NCBI GenBank assembly: GCA_003427395.1
Contig: BFEA01000058.1
Span: 4,154,394-4,184,924, forward strand
DNA length: 30,531 nt
Reading direction: 5' to 3'
Source: Chara braunii
Taxonomy: Eukaryota; Streptophyta; Charophyceae; Charales; Characeae
The first letter of the stretch is position 1; the number at the start of each line of letters is the position of its first letter. Shown here piece by piece: positions 1-8,321 of this stretch. The notes below the pieces were generated by a model. It had not been told where the DNA came from, did no database searches, and worked only from the letters and a program-made list of their open reading frames with translations. The position numbers and the translations under genes were made by a program.

Positions 1-195
1 GTGCCACGTCCTCTGCCTCCATCTCTTCCTCGGCCTCCTCTACCTCGTTCTCGCCCTCCTCCGCAATCTGCACCTCCCACGTAATAGCTACCTTCGCTAC
101 TACGCCCCTAGGTGCCACGTCCTCTGCCTCCATCTCTTCCTCGGCGTCCTCTACCTCTTCCTCCTCTACCTCCTTCTCACCCTCCTCCGCAGTCT
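1..195. repeat. 111-bp tandem repeat, acidic-coding
   Basis: The stretch beginning GTGCCACGTCCTCTGCCTCC at position 1 recurs at position 112. The two copies are nearly identical over about 45 bases, then diverge by small expansions of CTC/TTC triplets. On the minus strand the repeat encodes a Glu-rich segment ending EEEMEAEDVAP. It lies wholly inside the minus-strand reading frame of the next feature, so it probably expanded as a protein-coding tandem repeat. The first copy is cut by the window edge. Confidence 0.85.
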
Positions 196-580
196 GCAGC
201 AGCCGCATAGTCCGAACTCCTTGGTTGATGTCCGGGTCTTCAAGTCCGTAATCTATGTTTTTGTAGGGTAGAGCCTCTTCTTCCCCTTCCTCGAATGTGA
301 CTAAAAGACTGTCATTTCCTTCAATGCTACCTAGTATAATTTTGTTCTTCCACCGATCTCCTTTTTGCAGGTCCTTCCAATAATGGCAATAATTTGCCTC
401 CATTAGGAAGTCTGTCTGGCCTATGGCGATCTTAGTTAACTTCTCATAAGTCATGTCGTCCTCTCTAGTGCGCGGGTACAAAGTCGTCCTAAGGGGATTA
501 GGGTTCGCTCTGGCAAAGTTATTCAAAATCCGAGTGGGAGTTAAACCATTATCGGGGCACTGTAGCAGTTCATCCGTCAT
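2..580 (-). CDS. Partial acidic Glu-rich protein, repeat family
   Basis: An open minus-strand frame of at least 193 codons starts at the ATG at 580 and runs off the left edge without a stop. The frame stays open upstream to a stop at 677-679. The N-terminal half looks like a folded domain (start MTDELLQC; middle KGDRWKNKIILGSIEG; then FEEGEEEALPYKNIDYG). The C-terminal half is Glu/Val-rich and contains the tandem repeat. I do not recognise a named domain. Its upstream neighbour (630-845) seems to belong to the same protein in another frame, so this is probably the 3' part of a frameshifted repeat-family gene, not an intact host gene. Function is unknown. The acidic tail would suit a chromatin or charged-scaffold role, but that is only inference. 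Confidence 0.5.
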   Translation of the reverse strand, partial: MTDELLQCPDNGLTPTRILNNFARANPNPLRTTLYPRTREDDMTYEKLTKIAIGQTDFLMEANYCHYWKDLQKGDRWKNKIILGSIEGNDSLLVTFEEGEEEALPYKNIDYGLEDPDINQGVRTMRLLQTAEEGEKEVEEEEVEDAEEEMEAEDVAPRGVVAKVAITWEVQIAEEGENEVEEAEEEMEAEDVA

Positions 581-629
581 GAATTTTAGCGCAGCGCACT
601 CTTCCGCTTCCGATTGCCAATATTTAGAA

Positions 630-845
630 TCAAATGTTTTGTGTGCCACACAGGATCTTGTCCTCAAACCTGTCTTTCAGGGCCTTAAAGAAGTTTTCAA
701 TGCGAGTGCGTTGAGAGTATTCTACCGTTGTGGAACAACCTGACTCCTTCATCAGGGAGATGGCGAAATTGGCAGCATTCCCACCAAGACATGAGCTCGC
801 CATCGGATATGTGCATGCAGATATGTACCCACATGTGCCGCCCAC
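630..845 (-). pseudogene. Frameshifted upstream segment of the acidic ORF
   Basis: A 71-codon minus-strand frame starts MGGTCGYISACTYPMASS and ends FFKALKDRFEDKILCGTQNI before a stop at 630-632. It has the residue mix of real protein (Cys and Gly rich, then a charged helix). It overlaps the end of the frame that runs from 676 to 2, which carries on with Lys/Glu/Ala-rich sequence. The simplest reading is one protein broken by a frameshift near 635-660. No family is recognised. Confidence 0.4.
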
Positions 846-939
846 GGATAAAAATTCTCTTCTCTTTTCCCAGTGTACGTCTAGGGAAGCGTCACCTTCG
901 TTTTTTCTTTTTTTTCTCCCCCTTCTGGCTGGTTAGGGT

Positions 940-1158
940 CTACCTTTTTTCCCCCTCCTTCTTCGAGCCTCCGTTGCCATCATCTCCACCATTTCCTCCT
1001 CCACCACCACCTCCCATGTTGACTGTAGCGACGTTTTCCATTAACTTTGAGGTGACGATACCTTCTAATTGTTGGGCATAACCCCCAACACGCTCATCTA
1101 TCCGGTGCGCGGCAGCACTTAGATAGTTGTACCAAGTGCCTTGGAACTCGTGATTATA
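940..1158 (-). pseudogene. Gly-rich linker segment of decayed ORF
   Basis: A minus-strand frame of about 72 codons lies between a stop at 1159-1161 and a TAG at 940-942. It reads as a helical segment (WYNYLSAAAHRIDERVGGY, then QQLEGIVTSKLMENVATVN) followed by a run of seven glycines and a GGDDGNGGSKKEG linker. It lies between the coiled-coil frame at 1349-1933 and the Cys/Gly-rich frame at 630-845, in the same orientation, so all four pieces look like parts of one degraded coding region. It has no usable start codon of its own at the left boundary. Confidence 0.35.
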
Positions 1159-1348
1159 CTATTCGAGTTGGGCGATCGATTTATTTATGGTGGTGAGTTA
1201 TTGGTTTGTACGTAACATGGCATTAACCATAAGGGCGCGATCATCCTTCCATTCACCCTCACGATCATTTTATTCCTTGAGTTGGCATGCAATGTCTTCC
1301 TCTTCAGCCTTCAACCTCCTCTTCTCATCCAGCTCCGTCGCTGATACA

Positions 1349-1933
1349 TTACATGGTGTCCTCCTTGCAATGCCACTGGCATGAGAATCGGTAGCTCTCT
1401 CTCAGCGTCATTCTTTGCAACCTCCAGCTTTGTTGCGAACTCCGCCGTTTCTGCCATCGACTCGTCCACTTATTCGTCTTTCGGAAACCGAAACATTTGC
1501 GTCCATGTCTGAGTGTCAACTGGGTAGAAGAGTAGCTGGTTTGATTTTCCTGCTCCCACCCTGTTCCTGGGATTATCCAACATGCTGTTTCTGTTTTTTC
1601 AAGCAGTTTTAACTTTTCCTCCAACTCCCTTCTCGCATTTTCCAATCTTTCCTTCTCCTCTTTCTTCTTCCTTTGCTCCTCCTTTTTCTCCTCCTCCTCC
1701 TTTTTTTTCTCCGCCAGCCTCCTATCGATCTCAGCCTGCTGTTTAGCAGTATATGGTTGGGTGAACGCCTCGTATCGACTCACAACATACATGCCAAAGG
1801 TCCGGGCAAGCCCCAGTGGGAAGAGCAAACGAAGTATGGGCCCCCATGTCACGGACAGGGCCAAGAAACTGAACATCGGTAATCGTCCATAGTGAGGGTC
1901 AGCACAGGTAAATAGACTCCGCCTCCTCACCAC
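1349..1933 (-). pseudogene. Coiled-coil protein, 5' part of decayed ORF
   Basis: A 194-codon minus-strand frame. Residues about 60-115 form a strongly charged coiled coil (AEIDRRLAEKKKEEEEKKEE, then ENARRELEEKLKLLEKTE) preceded by YVVSRYEAFTQPYTAKQQ. The first 45 residues and the last 70 look less protein-like and probably come from a wrong frame beyond an indel. Coiled coils like this are common at the N terminus of retroelement gag/ORF1 proteins, and the region lies on the same strand as the LTR/PBS at 2831-2995. It could therefore be a gag-like ORF of that element, or a captured host gene. No catalytic motif is visible. I do not recognise the family with certainty. Confidence 0.4.
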
Positions 1934-2555
1934 ATAGACCTAGTCCTCAACACTTATTTCTCAAAACTTAGCCTAACCTAATTCAGGGTCTGATTCCTTT
2001 ATTGCTTTCCCATGTTTGTTACTACAGCTAATCTATGGATTGGTGGCCAACCCGCACTTTATGGTCTGCCAGCAACGACCTCAAAAATTATTTAACGGCG
2101 CAAGCAGGACGCCACCAACCAAGATTAGCTCTCAACACTTAGACTGGTCCCTCACTGATTGCAGTGGTTTTCGGGTATAACTACCACCAGTGAATGGCCA
2201 ACCGGTTAGTACCAGTCCTTGGGGGATCTCCCTGGCGTCCTCAACTGATGGACCTTACGTCTCACCCCTACTCTTCCGTGCATTAGATAGTTGGCGAACC
2301 CTACTGCCCTCTACAACTCGTCACTGCGTTCCTTCGTGTCTTCAGTTGCACGTCGGTCCGTACCGGTCATTGGGCATAGCCGGGTTGTTTTACGAGCGTC
2401 CGCCGCTCATTGTCCGCGCTCCATACGAGGTCTGGGGATACATCCAGCTGGCGAGTTGCTACCCTAGACCTAGACCATCCATTCACAGACTTGCAGACTC
2501 AACAACAACAAAGAGACCAAGTGCAATCAGATGACGTCAACGGTTACCCTACTTG
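1934..2555. other. No gene seen
   Basis: This stretch holds only short open frames without recognisable motifs. It separates the coiled-coil pseudogene from the LTR-element leader to its right. No repeat within the window was recognised here. Confidence 0.4.
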
Positions 2556-2830
2556 CAACAAGGTCACCAGGAAAGCATGTGGGAAGATACCATTCACAAC
2601 AAAATTCAAGTTGCATGAAACGACAGGGTGAGGGCGAAGAAGCACTTCACTCCTCGAACGTTCCCTCTATGAAGCTCCTCGGTCGTATGTACGCACTCCT
2701 CTTGCTCCTTGTTGTGCCGCTTCTTCTTCAGCTCTCAACTCTTAACCCCGATTTTTTTAATTATTTTTTTTACCCGCCGGCCTCTTTCCTTGCCAGTGCC
2801 TCAATCCCCAAGTAGATGCAGCGAACTTCT
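2556..2830 (-). repeat. LTR-retrotransposon leader, copy 1
   Basis: This segment is similar to 16627-16907 over nearly its whole length. Shared landmarks in order are ACCATTCACAACAAAATTCAA, AAGCACTTCACT, a T-rich tract, ACCCGCCGGCC and GATGCAGCG. It lies directly 3' (minus-strand sense) of a primer-binding site, so it is the untranslated leader between the 5' LTR and gag. The T tract here is short and interrupted, while the second copy has a pure T30. Confidence 0.65.
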
Positions 2831-2842
2831 GCTCTGATACCA
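2831..2842 (-). promoter_or_regulatory. Primer-binding site (tRNA-iMet type)
   Basis: The plus strand reads GCTCTGATACCA. Its complement TGGTATCAGAGC is the canonical plant LTR-retrotransposon primer-binding site, which pairs with the 3' end of initiator tRNA-Met. It is followed on the plus strand by CTGCAATGATCC, so on the minus strand an LTR ending in TGCA lies one or two bases before it. This fixes the element as minus-strand, with its LTR at 2844 and above and its internal region below 2831. Confidence 0.8.
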
Positions 2843-2843
2843 C

Positions 2844-2995
2844 TGCAATGATCCAAATTCACACCACGCTTAATCCTCGCACGCATGCAATGAACATTCA
2901 CATGAGAGTTCACACATGAGAAGGCCAAACTAAGATACAATCAGTGCATGAAGAAACCGTCACCACATTATTATTATTATATTAGAAATGTTCGT
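2844..2995 (-). repeat. Truncated 5' LTR (3' portion)
   Basis: This is the sequence upstream of the primer-binding site in minus-strand sense. It resembles 16921-17035 (shared ATTCACA, GATGAGAG-like and TGAAGAAATCGTCACC blocks), which adjoins another primer-binding site. It is therefore the U5/R end of an LTR. The outer LTR edge is not found; homology fades just before the AC microsatellite at 3014. Confidence 0.55.
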
Positions 2996-3013
2996 GCCTC
3001 CAGCGGCGCTGCC

Positions 3014-3015
3014 GC

Positions 3016-3075
<60 letters not shown>
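3014..3075. repeat. (AC)n microsatellite
   Basis: About 30 AC dinucleotides with one T interruption. It lies at the junction between the truncated LTR on its left and the gag fragment on its right. Confidence 0.95.
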
Positions 3076-3157
3076 TCAGAACTGATCGCAATCCGGTTGC
3101 AGCTATGACTTCTCTCTCCCTCTTCCTTTCTCTCCTCTCTTGGATCGCTCTGCCTCA

Positions 3158-3162
3158 CTCTC

Positions 3163-3213
<51 letters not shown>
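3158..3213. repeat. (CT)n microsatellite
   Basis: CT dinucleotide run with one A interruption. On the minus strand it continues the gag reading frame as a meaningless Arg-Glu repeat, so it marks where the real gag sequence stops. Confidence 0.95.
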
Positions 3214-3215
<2 letters not shown>

Positions 3216-3486
3216 GGTCCTTTTCCTTGTCTGCAAACCTCGCCTCCAGACCCTGGAAGATGGTCTCTAATCTCACTGCAACAGCCCAATCCGATAACTG
3301 CTGATGAGACTTGGTGGCCTCAGAGGTCGCCCACTTCAATGCTGACCCACCTAATAGGGACACAGTGGACTGCACCTTGTTGACCTCTGGGCAGATGAAT
3401 CCCCTCAGATAGGACTTCATTGAAGCGAGCCAATCTGACACATCCACTTTGGCGTCATCGCCAGCGAATTTGTCAGGTTGCATCAT
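3214..3486 (-). pseudogene. gag: LTR-retrotransposon gag fragment
   Basis: The minus-strand frame starts MMQPDKFAGDDAKVDVSDWL at 3486 and continues about 90 residues through YLRGFICPEVNKVQSTVSLL and SALKWATSEATKSHQQL to GLEARFADKEK, where it runs into the GA/CT microsatellite. The pattern (xPxKFxGxD, W-L near residue 20, hydrophobic helix, GxALxWA, then F...LxxRF) is the usual N-terminal capsid-like gag core of Ty3/gypsy elements, which packages element RNA into particles. The C-terminal capsid, zinc knuckle and pol are missing. The primer-binding site at 4173-4184 on the same strand is its probable 5' end. The duplicated leader lies between them. Confidence 0.7.
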
Positions 3487-3675
3487 CGTGGGGAAACGCT
3501 GTTCCTGCTGGTCTGAGCTGTCAGGACCAAGTCTCAGATCCTCAAGGACAACCTGTTGCTTTTTGGGCGAAGCAGGCTTGGCGTTGCAGGGGGAGTAGGG
3601 ACCGGTTGGGGCTCGGGTTTGGCTGACTGATGAGGGTCAGGGGTATGTCTTCTCGGTCAACCTTCGTCAACCCCA

Positions 3676-4144
3676 ACCTCGGTCCACTTCTCCCCTTGGC
3701 TGATGTCAATCTCGATCAGCCTGCGACCACATGTAGGATCCTCCCTCTTCTCACTTCTTCTTCAACTGGCGATGTATATCTTCTATTCTTTTATTTTTAT
3801 TTTTCTTGCTTAATGGCCTTACTTCCACCACCTCCTGTCTATGTCCACCTATTCTTCTTGCTTGCAGATGAACATCGATCTTCAGCGATGATCTTTCTCT
3901 GGCCAACGACAATCCAACCTCGATCAACTTCTCCCCATGGCTGATGTCAATCTCGATCAGCCTGCGGCCACATGTGGGATCCTCCCTCTTCTCACTTTTT
4001 CAACTGGCGATGTATATCTTTCTATTTTTATTTTTATTTTCCTGCCCACCGGCCTTACTTCCACCACCTCCTGTCTATGTCCACCTGTTCTTCTTGCTTG
4101 CATATCTTCAACGATGGAGTATTTCCTCTGGCCAACGACAATCC
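3676..4144. repeat. 241-bp tandem duplication in gag leader
   Basis: Two direct copies, about 3676-3915 and 3917-4144. Both begin ACCTCG(G/A)TC(C/A)ACTTCTCCCC, share GGCTGATGTCAATCTCGATC, AACTGGCGATGTATATCTT and TTACTTCCACCACCTCCTG, and end TCTGGCCAACGACAATCC. Differences are mostly in T-rich tracts. The duplication lies between the primer-binding site at 4173 and the gag start at 3486, so it lengthens the leader of that element. Confidence 0.85.
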
Positions 4145-4172
4145 TCCCAACAGCATAGGGCAACGACAACCA

Positions 4173-4184
4173 GCTCCGATACCA
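4173..4184 (-). promoter_or_regulatory. Primer-binding site, second element
   Basis: The plus strand reads GCTCCGATACCA, one mismatch from the site at 2831, and is followed by ATGCAATGATCC just as that site is followed by CTGCAATGATCC. On the minus strand this is TGGTATCGGAGC directly after an LTR end. The internal region runs leftward to the duplicated leader and the gag fragment. Confidence 0.7.
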
Positions 4185-4300
4185 ATGCAATGATCCTAAC
4201 TCAACTCGCTCATACACATGGAAATTTGAAATTAAGAAGAAAGTCTTGTTTATGTTATTAGCGCCAAGCACAATCCTGAAGAAAAACTTAATACACAGCT
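4185..4300 (-). repeat. Truncated LTR next to PBS
   Basis: This lies immediately upstream (minus-strand sense) of the primer-binding site. It shares TGCAATGATCC with the first LTR edge but then diverges. The outer end is not identifiable. A CT microsatellite begins 80 bases further on, as it does beyond the first LTR remnant. Confidence 0.4.
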
Positions 4301-4380
4301 TGTGTCTGTCTCTGGTGCACCAGCGCCAACCTCAAACCCAGTTCGTCAAACAGGTAGCACAACAAGACTTCTTCCCTCCC

Positions 4381-4427
4381 TCTCTCTCTCTCTCACACAC
4401 ACACACACTCTCTCTCTCTCTCTCACA

Positions 4428-4488
<61 letters not shown>

Positions 4489-4490
4489 CC
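4381..4490. repeat. (CT)n / (AC)n compound microsatellite
   Basis: A mixed CT and AC run of about 110 bases, mostly CT, with CCCT interruptions. It lies beyond a truncated LTR, like the one near 3.0-3.2 kb. Confidence 0.95.
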
Positions 4491-4499
4491 TCCTACGAT

Positions 4500-5140
4500 C
4501 TGTCTGAATACCTAGCGCTATCCTAGTCTACTGTAGTTTGGGCAGCTATGGCCACCAGACCACCTCTTCCTCAAGCCCTCTTCTCCTTCGACGCCCAACA
4601 AACCTCCTGCGCCCTGATCTCTCCTCCACAGAGAGCACAAGTAGCCGAGTAGCATTTCCACTCCAGCATGTGAAGAATGAATGCTGGTTTGGACTCAGTC
4701 GCTCCTTATATAGTGCTGCATTGCTCAATGGTGCTCATATTTGCCTTCAGCCTCTGGTACCTGGGCAGGTACCCAATTGCTTGGCCTGCGTACCAGTCCC
4801 TTCCTAAAAACTTGCCGCGACTTGGACCCAGGTTATGAGACTGACAGTTCATATCAGACACAACTTTTCATTTACGTCCCTTCGGAATATTTTGTAACTA
4901 CTAACTGTGACTGTACCTCTTGACTTCGCCTGTCCCTCTAACTTTAGGATTGCGACCCTTGACTTTGACCGTAACCTTTGACCTTTGACGATGCCTCTAG
5001 ATTTAGTCTGTGCCTTTTGACTTCTCGCTACCAGAAACCCTTCGAACTCTAGTTTTACTTTATTTTATTTTTATAGTGGCAACGTCGGCCCTCATTTGAC
5101 AATTATGAACTTAGAAAACATGGGACACAGATTCGGGATC
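4500..5140. other. No gene seen
   Basis: Short open frames only. From about 4915 to 5035 the phrase C(C/T)TTTGACTT(T/C) recurs five or six times, a weak irregular repeat of TTGAC-containing words with no fixed period. Confidence 0.4.
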
Positions 5141-5290
5141 CTTTCAGGTGGGGGAGGGGTCGCCCCACGCCCCCCCCCCCCAGCACACACACACACACAC
5201 TCTCACGCACTTTTTTTTCCCACTTTTTTTCCACTTTTTTTCACTTTTTTTTTCACATTTTTCACTTTTTTTTTTTATTGATTGATTGAT
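5141..5290. repeat. Low-complexity C/AC/T-tract block
   Basis: A G-rich stretch, a C12-like run, an AC run and then a chain of CAC-T(n) units (CACTTTTTTT repeated about six times), ending in (ATTG)3. GGGGGAGG(G/A)GTC occurs at both sides of the block. Confidence 0.85.
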
Positions 5291-6640
5291 GGTGGGGGAG
5301 GAGTCACACTTTCCCATACACACTATGAATCAATTTCGGCCCGCAATCTGGATCTCGACCGCTGAGGTCGGCTGCGGGCGGGGGGCCGCGGTCCTGATTT
5401 TGTATTTTTTTTTCCTATTAAATAAATACCAAAAAATATATATATATATGGGGTTGTAGGGTTTGAAAATAGACTTTGTCACCGCGGACTCTAGAAATAG
5501 AGGTGACCGCGGCTGTAGGGTTTGAAAATAGGTTTGGTGTCACCATGTGTATGATGCGCAATGACAAGTGGACTGTGAGAGAGCAATCCACACCAAACCA
5601 GACGATGAGAATACATAGCGGAAGCTCACAAATACCGCAAATAGAATTGAAATAAAAATCAATTTTAATTACCGTCTCTCTCGAGTTCAATCAGCAACAC
5701 GAATTCCAAGAATCATAACCACGTTAACAACATCCACAAACATTTATCTATAGAGTTTCATCGAGGGAGACTTCTTCTTCCTCCCACACCCTCGAACTCA
5801 CAGCTATGGCGCAGGCTTGCGCCAAACCTATAAAGCCCACCAATCGCCACCAACCCTTGTGACCCAACCAACCACTCAGCAGTCCAGTCGTGACGCCCAC
5901 TGCAGATGATGTGTCCGCTCAACGAGGGAGGGTAGCTCCCAGGATGAAGAAGAAGACTACCAACTCGATGAAGATGATGGCCTGCTCCTTCGAAGAAGGC
6001 ATAGGAGAGTTGCTTCAATGGAAGTTGCCTTAACCCCAACAGGACAGCAATGGAGGAAGCGCCTTGCAAAGCAGGGCCTGATGCCCCGGGCAGATTCCAC
6101 ACGAGCCAGGTAACCCCATCTATGACCGCCAACTTTCCCTTCGAAGAGGGAGAAGACCGAGCGCTTAGAAATAGCACAGCTCCGGGAGCGACCTCCAGCA
6201 TCACTTCGTGGGAAAAAATCAGAACAGAACCCCAAATTCGTCGGCCTCTGCCTACTTCTACCGGACTTCCCTGGACCTACAAAAACAGCCACCAACAGAG
6301 CTATTTGACCGTCCAAACAGTAAACATCTATAGCCAAATAGTCAAGATTTACCTACATGCATCTAGATGGAAACGTAAACTAAGGGGACCCAAGGCTAGG
6401 ACACACAAAAGAAAGACCTACTGCCTACCAGTTTCCAAAAGGGCAGGAAAAGGACCTAACAACAAGGCTAAGGGTCTAAGATTGCCAAATAGAGACTGCT
6501 ACCGGCAGATCTAGGGATCGGTCCCAACAAGGCTCAACACAAACAAACAAACACACACAATTCCAGTCATGGGATCGATGCCCAGAAAACGCAAAAACAG
6601 GCAACAGCGAAAGTTAGTGTACAACCCGCATGTTACTGCA
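5291..6640. other. Unassigned; short direct repeat, overlapping weak ORFs
   Basis: An 18-bp direct repeat, TGTAGGGTTTGAAAATAG, occurs at 5455-5472 and 5514-5531, with an imperfect GTCACCGCGG inverted pair between. From 5758 to 6514 there are three overlapping open frames of 126-154 codons on both strands. None has recognisable domain motifs, so I do not call a gene. The stretch lies beside a Ty3 integrase remnant and could be unannotated retroelement sequence. Confidence 0.35.
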
Positions 6641-7799
6641 ATTCATTGCATTCCCACCCTCCCGAGGAACGAGGACCCCAAGCTAGGAGTGTCCACAAGG
6701 AGAACGTCTGAGAGGTCGTCTCTTCTGTTTAGCTTTATAGGCGCGTACGACTGGATTTGTAGACTTGAGAAGTTCCTTGTGAACCATCGGTTCTCTGTAT
6801 GAGGTTGGAAGAGGAACTTCACAAGGTATTCACAGTTGGGGCTTGTGCCCCACTAATCTTCGATGCTCTCAACTTTGTATCTCTTTCCAGGGATAGGAGG
6901 TCCAAACTGCGGTGGCCTATCAAGGAATGCATCAGTAGAAGCGAAAGGCAGCAGTTTGCAGGCATGGGAGACCAAATAGGTCCTGATATGAGGGGGTACA
7001 ACAAGCACATAGGAAGGTCCAAATGGATCTTCCCGCACCGTATCGAGTACCTGCCATGGGCGATAGTAAATAGGCAACAGCTTTCTTGAAATATCTTGTT
7101 CATCAGTTAATTCAATTTTTTTCACCCAGACCAGTGATCTGGCCGGATAGTAGAGTGAGAGCGATGTTTATTAGCCTGTTGGATCATCCTCTTCTAGGCT
7201 TTGAACATATTAGTTCTAGCTTTTTCTAGGTCTTTCTCATAACTCTTGGTGAACTCTGGAGTCCCAGGAGTTAGTTTAGGCTTAGACTTGTCAATCAAAT
7301 TATCCAGAGGTTGTCTGGGGTCTCTTGCAAAGTGCAGCTTATGGGTGTAAAACGTGTAGTGTTGTGAACAGACGTATTATACATCAGTTGTGCCCTAGAC
7401 AAATGTTTGTCCCAGTCTTGCTGATAAGGTGTGATCACAAGATGCAATAACTGAAACAAGACTTGGTTTATCACTTCAGCCTGTCCATTGGTTTCCGAAT
7501 GTCTTCTAGAGGTCATGTCCAGTTTAGAATGTAGGTAGTCCTTGGAGGAGGACTACCAATCATCGCTGCAAAATCTGGGATCTCTATCGCTGACAATGGA
7601 GGTTGGGTATCCATGGACATTTTACCCACCTCTCAAAAAAGAGCTCGCTGAACAGAGGTACTCTGGCCTTAGCAGGTAAGGGGATAAACTCAACATACTT
7701 AGAGAATCGATCCACGCAAACCATTACATGTCTCATTCCATGTGGTGTAGTCTTGGCCAAGTCGGTGAAGTCAATAGTTCGGAAAGTCGCTGAGAACAT
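6641..7799 (-). pseudogene. pol: Ty3/gypsy (chromovirus) integrase to chromodomain, decayed
   Basis: Minus-strand pieces in order. 7799-7584: integrase core start, with the first catalytic Asp in MVCVDRFSKYVEFIPL. After a frame change near 7610, the second catalytic block reads GYPTSIVSDRDPRF, followed by a TAG near 7553. 7516-7295: third block RRHSETNGQAEVINQVL carrying the catalytic Glu. Then the EKAR..M..A..RMIQQANKHR helix. 7125-6853: C-terminal domain (ELTDEQDISRKLLPIYY, GPSYVLVVPPHIRTY). A frame change near 6853 leads to a chromodomain-like end (PNCEYLVKFLFQPHTENRW) stopping near 6644. The enzyme would insert element cDNA, and the chromodomain would bias it to heterochromatin. At least two frameshifts and two or more stops make it inactive. 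RT, RNase H and protease are absent; homology ends abruptly at about 7795. Confidence 0.8.
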
Positions 7800-8321
7800 C
7801 TGTAAAGCCCAACATCAGATGGTAGAGCAAGCTAATAAGCACCGTAGACTATCTTAGTTTGTTGTTGGTGATCTTGTCAAGGTCGAATCTAAGGAGCTTC
7901 TTCCGGAAGAGAACATTTCTCAGAAGTTACTATCTGCGTGTAGAGGACTGTGGAAGATTTTAGATGTCATAGGAAACGCAGATGATCCCTCCAATACTAT
8001 TGACATTTTATTGCACTTACACACATACCAGTATTTCATGCATCCAAATTGCCGCCTTACGCCACCAACGACTATTTCCCTTCACGCAGATCCATAATCC
8101 TATCTGATATGGATGGTAAATATCATATTGACCGGATACTAGAGGAAGATGTCTACACAGGGAGAAGGGGTAGGCCGCAAAGGCAGTATAAGGTCAGGTT
8201 CGCATACCAAGAACTAGAGGATGACCGCAGGTATACAGGGGATGAGTTAGTAGAAACTGTGCCTCATATTGTATCCTACTATGGGCGTGTCAGGAAGGGA
8301 GTTAACATTATAGACATGTAA
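7790..8321 (+). pseudogene. pol: Ty3/gypsy integrase C-terminus, opposite orientation
   Basis: Plus-strand translation from about 7800 reads KAQHQMVEQANKHRRLS, a stop at the TAG near 7856, then VVGDLVKVESKELLPEENIS and SQKLLSACRGLWKILDV. This matches the plus-strand integrase at 21.8 kb almost residue for residue. After a frame change, 8049-8321 reads DMDGKYHIDRILEEDVYTGR, RQYKVRFAYQELEDDRRYTG and DELVETVPHIVSYYG, a chromodomain-like fold, ending at TAA. The catalytic core is missing. This fragment abuts the minus-strand integrase near 7790, so two copies of related elements meet in opposite orientation. Confidence 0.75.

Noticed and set aside
3166-3236. Arg-Glu and Val-Cys repeat proteins over the microsatellites near 3.0-3.2 kb
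   Set aside because: They are direct translations of CT and AC runs; the gag part ends where the run begins.
5758-6514. Three overlapping frames of 126-154 codons on both strands
   Set aside because: Mutually overlapping with no motif or repeat support, so none can be preferred.
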